A stretch of DNA of 64,000 nucleotides from Phycomyces nitens. Its lineage: Eukaryota > Mucoromycota > Mucoromycetes > Mucorales > Phycomycetaceae. The position numbers and the translations under genes were made by a program. Where the stretch lies: contig JAHRBC010000002.1 in NCBI GenBank assembly GCA_022702545.1, forward strand, positions 6,014,001 through 6,078,000, given 5' to 3'. The notes below the pieces were generated by a model. It was not told the origin of the DNA and ran no database searches. It saw only the letters and a program-made list of their open reading frames with translations. Shown here one piece after another: positions 60,600 to 64,000 of the stretch (its first letter is position 1; each line of letters opens with the position of its first letter).

Positions 60600-61255
60600 G
60601 ATAGTTGAGAACACAAAAAGAGTACTGAATCTTACATAGAGGGACAAAAAAAAAAGAGATTCTTTGGGAGATCATGAAGGATCCAATACAGACAATGTTA
60701 GTTCTGAGAAAGTCTGCCTCCACACCTACATCAGAACTGGTATTTTATCCACTTTTACCTCACCAATCATAAGGTTTGGAGGTGATTCTGTAATGGCTCG
60801 GGGTTGTTTCTTTGGCAAGGGTACCAAAACCTAAAATTTGTGTCAAGAAGAATGGATTCCAAAAAGTACATTCAGACCTTGGAAAAGGGATACATTATCT
60901 CTCTTGCTAGATTCAAGTAGAAATATAGTTGGAGACGCTTCAAACTACAAGAGGATAGCTTCAGATGTCATGTAAGCAAGTTGACTATGATGCGGAAGAA
61001 GCAACACAGGCTGGAACATTTATCTAACTGGCCAGCTCAAAGCCCTGATCTCAATTCAATGGAGCACCTTTGAGAATATATTGACAAAATAATCAGACCC
61101 AAAAGATATAACTTGATAGTTTATATTATGTTAGATATGCTTTGGAGAGGGAATGGAGGCATATTCCCAATAAATACTTGAAAGACCTAATTTCCAGTAT
61201 GCATAAAAGGTGCCAGGCAGTCATAGATGCCAAAGGTGGTCCAACAAAGTATTAA
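60600..61255 (+). pseudogene. Third Tc1-like transposase remnant
   Basis: Plus-strand DNA shows Tc1 transposase fragments in several frames: FGGDSVMARGCFFGKG (usually GG.SVMVWGC), LQEDSFRCHVSKL (second Asp region with N-to-S change), SPDLNSMEHL followed by a stop, and KRCQAVIDAKGGPTKY ending at 61253-61255. Many stops and frameshifts mark it as old. It is opposite in orientation to elements 1 and 2, and no inverted repeats were recognised. It lies between the two F-box-like copies. Confidence 0.8.
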
Positions 61256-62040
61256 TAAATAATCAATATTATTATATATTTTGAAAGAAAACGCTCCTTT
61301 ATGTCCATTCTGAAATGACCACTCATTACGTTATTTTTTCCGCCTTTTTTCATGTGCTAATAAGTGATGCTTTTTTCTTTGAAAGTTTTTCAGACTATAA
61401 GATGTTTAATTTTTACCACGTAACGTACTGCTCACTAATCGATGATAAAGGCCTAAAGAATAGCAATAGCAACTATATATGTTTTTGGAAAATTCTCGTC
61501 TCAAAGAATTGATGATGATACAGTCAGAGTCTCTGCTTCTTCGAATAATAATAATAGGTCTTTGGTCCAGTCAGTTTTGGTACTCGGTAATATTGAGAAT
61601 TAACCTACAAGACCTAATTGTCATGAAGATATCCAAGAAAATTTCCCTAGCCGGTTGGACGTTATCAACGACACAAGGCGTAAGTCTGATTTGATCAATG
61701 ATGCTCAAAGAAACATCCTCAACTAAATCAAACCATACACAAGTGCCTCAATGTCTTGTGCTTATTTGCTTTGAAAACTGCTGAATTATGGGATCATCTC
61801 TACCTCTGGCCCATACAGTATTTTTTGGCCTTTATCAACAATCCTAAACTAGTCGCTTCAATTCCCCCATTCACCTTGTCAAACTGGATCAAGCTACTCA
61901 TGGGGAAATCAGAACATGCGGGGTAGAGTCTAAACTCCAATACATTGGAGACATTCTACTACAAGCCTACCACTCAAGACTCTTCAAGCACATCGATTGC
62001 CCATTCAATATTTTCTCGAGCGGAAAACACCATCTCACTA
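61256..62040. other. Spacer with decayed coding-like sequence
   Basis: No intact gene. Plus-strand frames at about 61500-62030 show coding-like runs broken by stops (e.g. DDDTVRVSASSNNNNRS, VLVLGNIEN, SRLDVINDTRRKSDLINDAQ, AELWDHLYLWPIQYFLAF). I cannot assign a family. This sequence is not found upstream of the left duplicate. Confidence 0.35.
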
Positions 62041-62323
62041 GATAAAGTGGAGCCAACATTAAGATTCTTAGCTGTACGGGATCTAATTGGCTGTGACTGT
62101 AGGAACTATTATATTATAAATATGCCAAGTATATATCATTTTTGGATACAGCGTTTCATGTAGGTACACAAAAATATTTAAATATATCCATGAAGAGGTG
62201 AGCTTTGGTATTCAAGGTAAAGAATAGATATATAGCTTAAAATTGTATAAAAACCCAAGGCAGTTATATAATCATTAGCAATTCAATAGTAATGGCTTGT
62301 AAAAGTAAAAATACTTGAAAGAT

Positions 62324-62332
62324 ATATATAAA
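62324..62332 (+). promoter_or_regulatory. TATA box of F-box-like gene, right copy
   Basis: ATATATAAA about 100 bp upstream of the ATG at 62430, conserved with the left copy. Confidence 0.45.
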
Positions 62333-62429
62333 GTGGCTTAAAATAAATAGTGCTACGTTTGACAAGAGAACAAGAGTATAAAACACTTGATTTTATATTT
62401 TATTCCTCTCTTTCTCTTTCTTTATCTCA

Positions 62430-64000
62430 ATGGCATCAACATTACCACATAAAATTCTCTCGTATATTGGAACGCATGTTAGACAAGAGGATCGACCTCA
62501 TTGTGCACTCGTCTGCAAACATTGGAAAGAGCCATTTCTAGACGCCTATTGGGGAAGATTGGAGATTGGCAAATACGAAACGGATACCACTACATTGTAT
62601 TTCAGCAAATCACTTTTGATTAATGCGCACCGTGTATGGGCAGTGGAGTTTTTAAACGTTCGTTTGGATGACTATGAAATACTTTTGGAATTTCAGCGAT
62701 CTTTCCCAGGGATAAGATATTTTGAATTCTATAGTACTACATCACGTACATTCCCTATTTTAGACGCATTGGACTGGAATCTTTGGCAGTCGTTGTCGTA
62801 TCTGATAATACATTTGGAATCTAAATCTGAAACAGTATCCTTGCAGAGTCTATTCACAAATCTGTCGGTATTGCCTTGTCTTGTTCATCTTGAACTTGAC
62901 CAAAACAAACAACCCCCCATTTCATGGAATAACTTTGAATTTCTTCACAAACATCTGCCACGTTTGGAGTATCTAAGGCACAATTTCCCTTTCAAGACAA
63001 TAACAAGAGACGAGATTGAAAACATTAAAACGGTCGAGCCAGCACAGACCATGACAAGAATAGGATTTCACGAGGATTTCAACCCTCTTTGGCTATTCTA
63101 CTTTGCATCAAAGTATCCGAATCTACGACATTTCACTATTCAAGAATTTCATAGTACATTATTTCGTGGTTCAATCGAATATAGCGATGAAGAATACCAA
63201 CCAGACCTTCAATTGCTTTCAACACTCGACCAGTTCTTTCCTTGCTTAAAACGGGCAGTTACATTGCTTGAAGATAAGAATATATATTTATGGTTTATAT
63301 TCTACGAAACTCTCGGGTATTTTGGCACAAAAATCGAACATGTTGAACTACTTTCTACGTATCTGATTAAAAACGACAATGTAAAAAAACTTATACAGCC
63401 TATTTCCGAATCATTAAAGATTTTGAAGATTGACTTGCGTGCACGTGAAACAATGCGTCTTGATGTTTGCCCAGGACTAGTCACATTATGCATAGATGGA
63501 CTCAATAATCCTCAAATTGAAGTAGATACAATCTTGGAGTGTTTCCCAGCCTTGCGCTCATTATCTGTCAGAAGTGTCTATCTTTATCTCTCAAACAATC
63601 CGCATACATACGCTCTGCATCCTTTACAGAAACTGAAAATAAAAGATTCGTTTATCAACAAAGACGGCATTCGTTATCTATCCCTCCGTTGCAACCAACT
63701 AAAGCATGTGACGTTAATTGATTTTCGCTATAATGGAGCTGGATTATATTATTATGATTATAAAGATGATGATGAACCTGAAAAATTTAGTTTTGATATG
63801 CCAATGTCAAATTTGGATACATTTGTATTTACCATTTCTGCTAACTGGCCACAAGCGATCATATTATTTCCCAGACACTACATGATTCAACAGATGGAAA
63901 ACGACAATCACATATTACAAGCAACTCAACAGTCACCTCGAATAAACTGGTATCATATGTACTGTGACAGAACAAACAGAAAACAAAAGGTTTTGCTATG
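62430..64000 (+). CDS. F-box-like LRR gene, right copy, open to window edge
   Basis: Continuous frame of 523 codons from MASTLPHKILSYIGTHV to the last base, with no stop in the window. Homologous over its full visible length to the left copy: CALVCKHWKEPFLDAYWG, LLINAHRVWA, TNLSVLPCLVHLELDQ, FASKYPNLRHFTIQEF, LRSLSVRSVYL, RINWYHMYCDRTNRK. It has CAG where the left copy has TAG (63396-63398) and is 4 codons shorter near residue 180. Divergence is high at amino-acid level in several stretches (e.g. residues 110-150) despite a near-identical promoter, which suggests rapid protein change. Function inferred as a substrate-recognition F-box/LRR protein; the F-box is weak. Confidence 0.85.
   Translation, partial: MASTLPHKILSYIGTHVRQEDRPHCALVCKHWKEPFLDAYWGRLEIGKYETDTTTLYFSKSLLINAHRVWAVEFLNVRLDDYEILLEFQRSFPGIRYFEFYSTTSRTFPILDALDWNLWQSLSYLIIHLESKSETVSLQSLFTNLSVLPCLVHLELDQNKQPPISWNNFEFLHKHLPRLEYLRHNFPFKTITRDEIENIKTVEPAQTMTRIGFHEDFNPLWLFYFASKYPNLRHFTIQEFHSTLFRGSIEYSDEEYQPDLQLLSTLDQFFPCLKRAVTLLEDKNIYLWFIFYETLGYFGTKIEHVELLSTYLIKNDNVKKLIQPISESLKILKIDLRARETMRLDVCPGLVTLCIDGLNNPQIEVDTILECFPALRSLSVRSVYLYLSNNPHTYALHPLQKLKIKDSFINKDGIRYLSLRCNQLKHVTLIDFRYNGAGLYYYDYKDDDEPEKFSFDMPMSNLDTFVFTISANWPQAIILFPRHYMIQQMENDNHILQATQQSPRINWYHMYCDRTNRKQKVLL

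Larger units (their letters stand above)
62041..64000 (+). repeat. Segmental duplication, right copy (incomplete)
   Basis: Aligns with 56881-60434 without the Tc1 element. It preserves the empty insertion site at about 62131-62145, and it runs off the window. Confidence 0.9.

Noticed and set aside
1..64000. tRNA or rRNA genes
   Set aside because: I looked by eye for A/B-box pairs and rRNA signatures and found none convincing; a covariance-model scan was not possible here.

Overview
The window looks like nuclear DNA of an early-diverging filamentous fungus, most likely Mucoromycota and perhaps Mucorales; this is inference, no marker gene fixes it. Evidence: AT-rich intergenic DNA full of microsatellites, many short introns (about 37-150 bp) with GT-AG ends and CTAAC-like branch sites, a division-1 chitin synthase, SSD1, HAP2/NF-YA, a PHO80-like cyclin and ERG3, plus an armadillo SmgGDS-type protein and an EHD ATPase, which I recall as rare or absent in yeasts. 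Exon coordinates in the entries were derived by hand from splice signals, reading phase and family alignment. All spliced models keep an open frame.

Layout. 0.5-1.3 kb (-): HAP2. 1.8-3.2 kb (-): secreted WHG-repeat protein. 4.1-6.9 kb (+): SmgGDS-like armadillo protein. 7.8-10.9 kb (+): chitin synthase. 10.9-13.5 kb: decayed DNA transposon inside a palindrome. 13.7-14.8 kb (+): GST-like protein, with a decayed partial copy at 15.7 kb. 15.9-22.8 kb: gene desert. 22.8-23.9 kb (-): PHO80-like cyclin. 25.0-27.2 kb (+): TAD1/ADAT1 tRNA deaminase. 28.7-33.3 kb (+): SSD1. 34.8-35.2 kb (+): small secreted protein. 37.0-38.4 kb (+): TGL2-like lipase. 38.6-40.5 kb (+): EHD ATPase. 42.9-44.6 kb (+): F-box/LRR protein. 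45.6-46.7 kb (+): ERG3 sterol desaturase. 47.8-52.6 kb (+): MMS19. 55.4-64.0 kb: transposon-rich region with two Tc1-like DD34E elements, a third Tc1 remnant and a tandem pair of F-box-like genes.

The unique genes are mostly housekeeping and unlinked in function, though several concern the cell envelope (chitin synthase, SSD1, ERG3, the secreted repeat protein). The most informative part is the right end. A segment carrying an F-box-like gene is duplicated. The left copy has a CAG-to-TAG nonsense codon and a Tc1-like element about 300 bp upstream, while the right copy is open to the window edge and preserves the exact empty TA site. Other notable patterns are five GC-AG introns among about 82, 13 of 13 phase-1 introns in the armadillo gene, and a transposon sitting at the exact centre of a 225-bp-arm palindrome. 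I found no rRNA, convincing tRNA, CRISPR array or viral gene.
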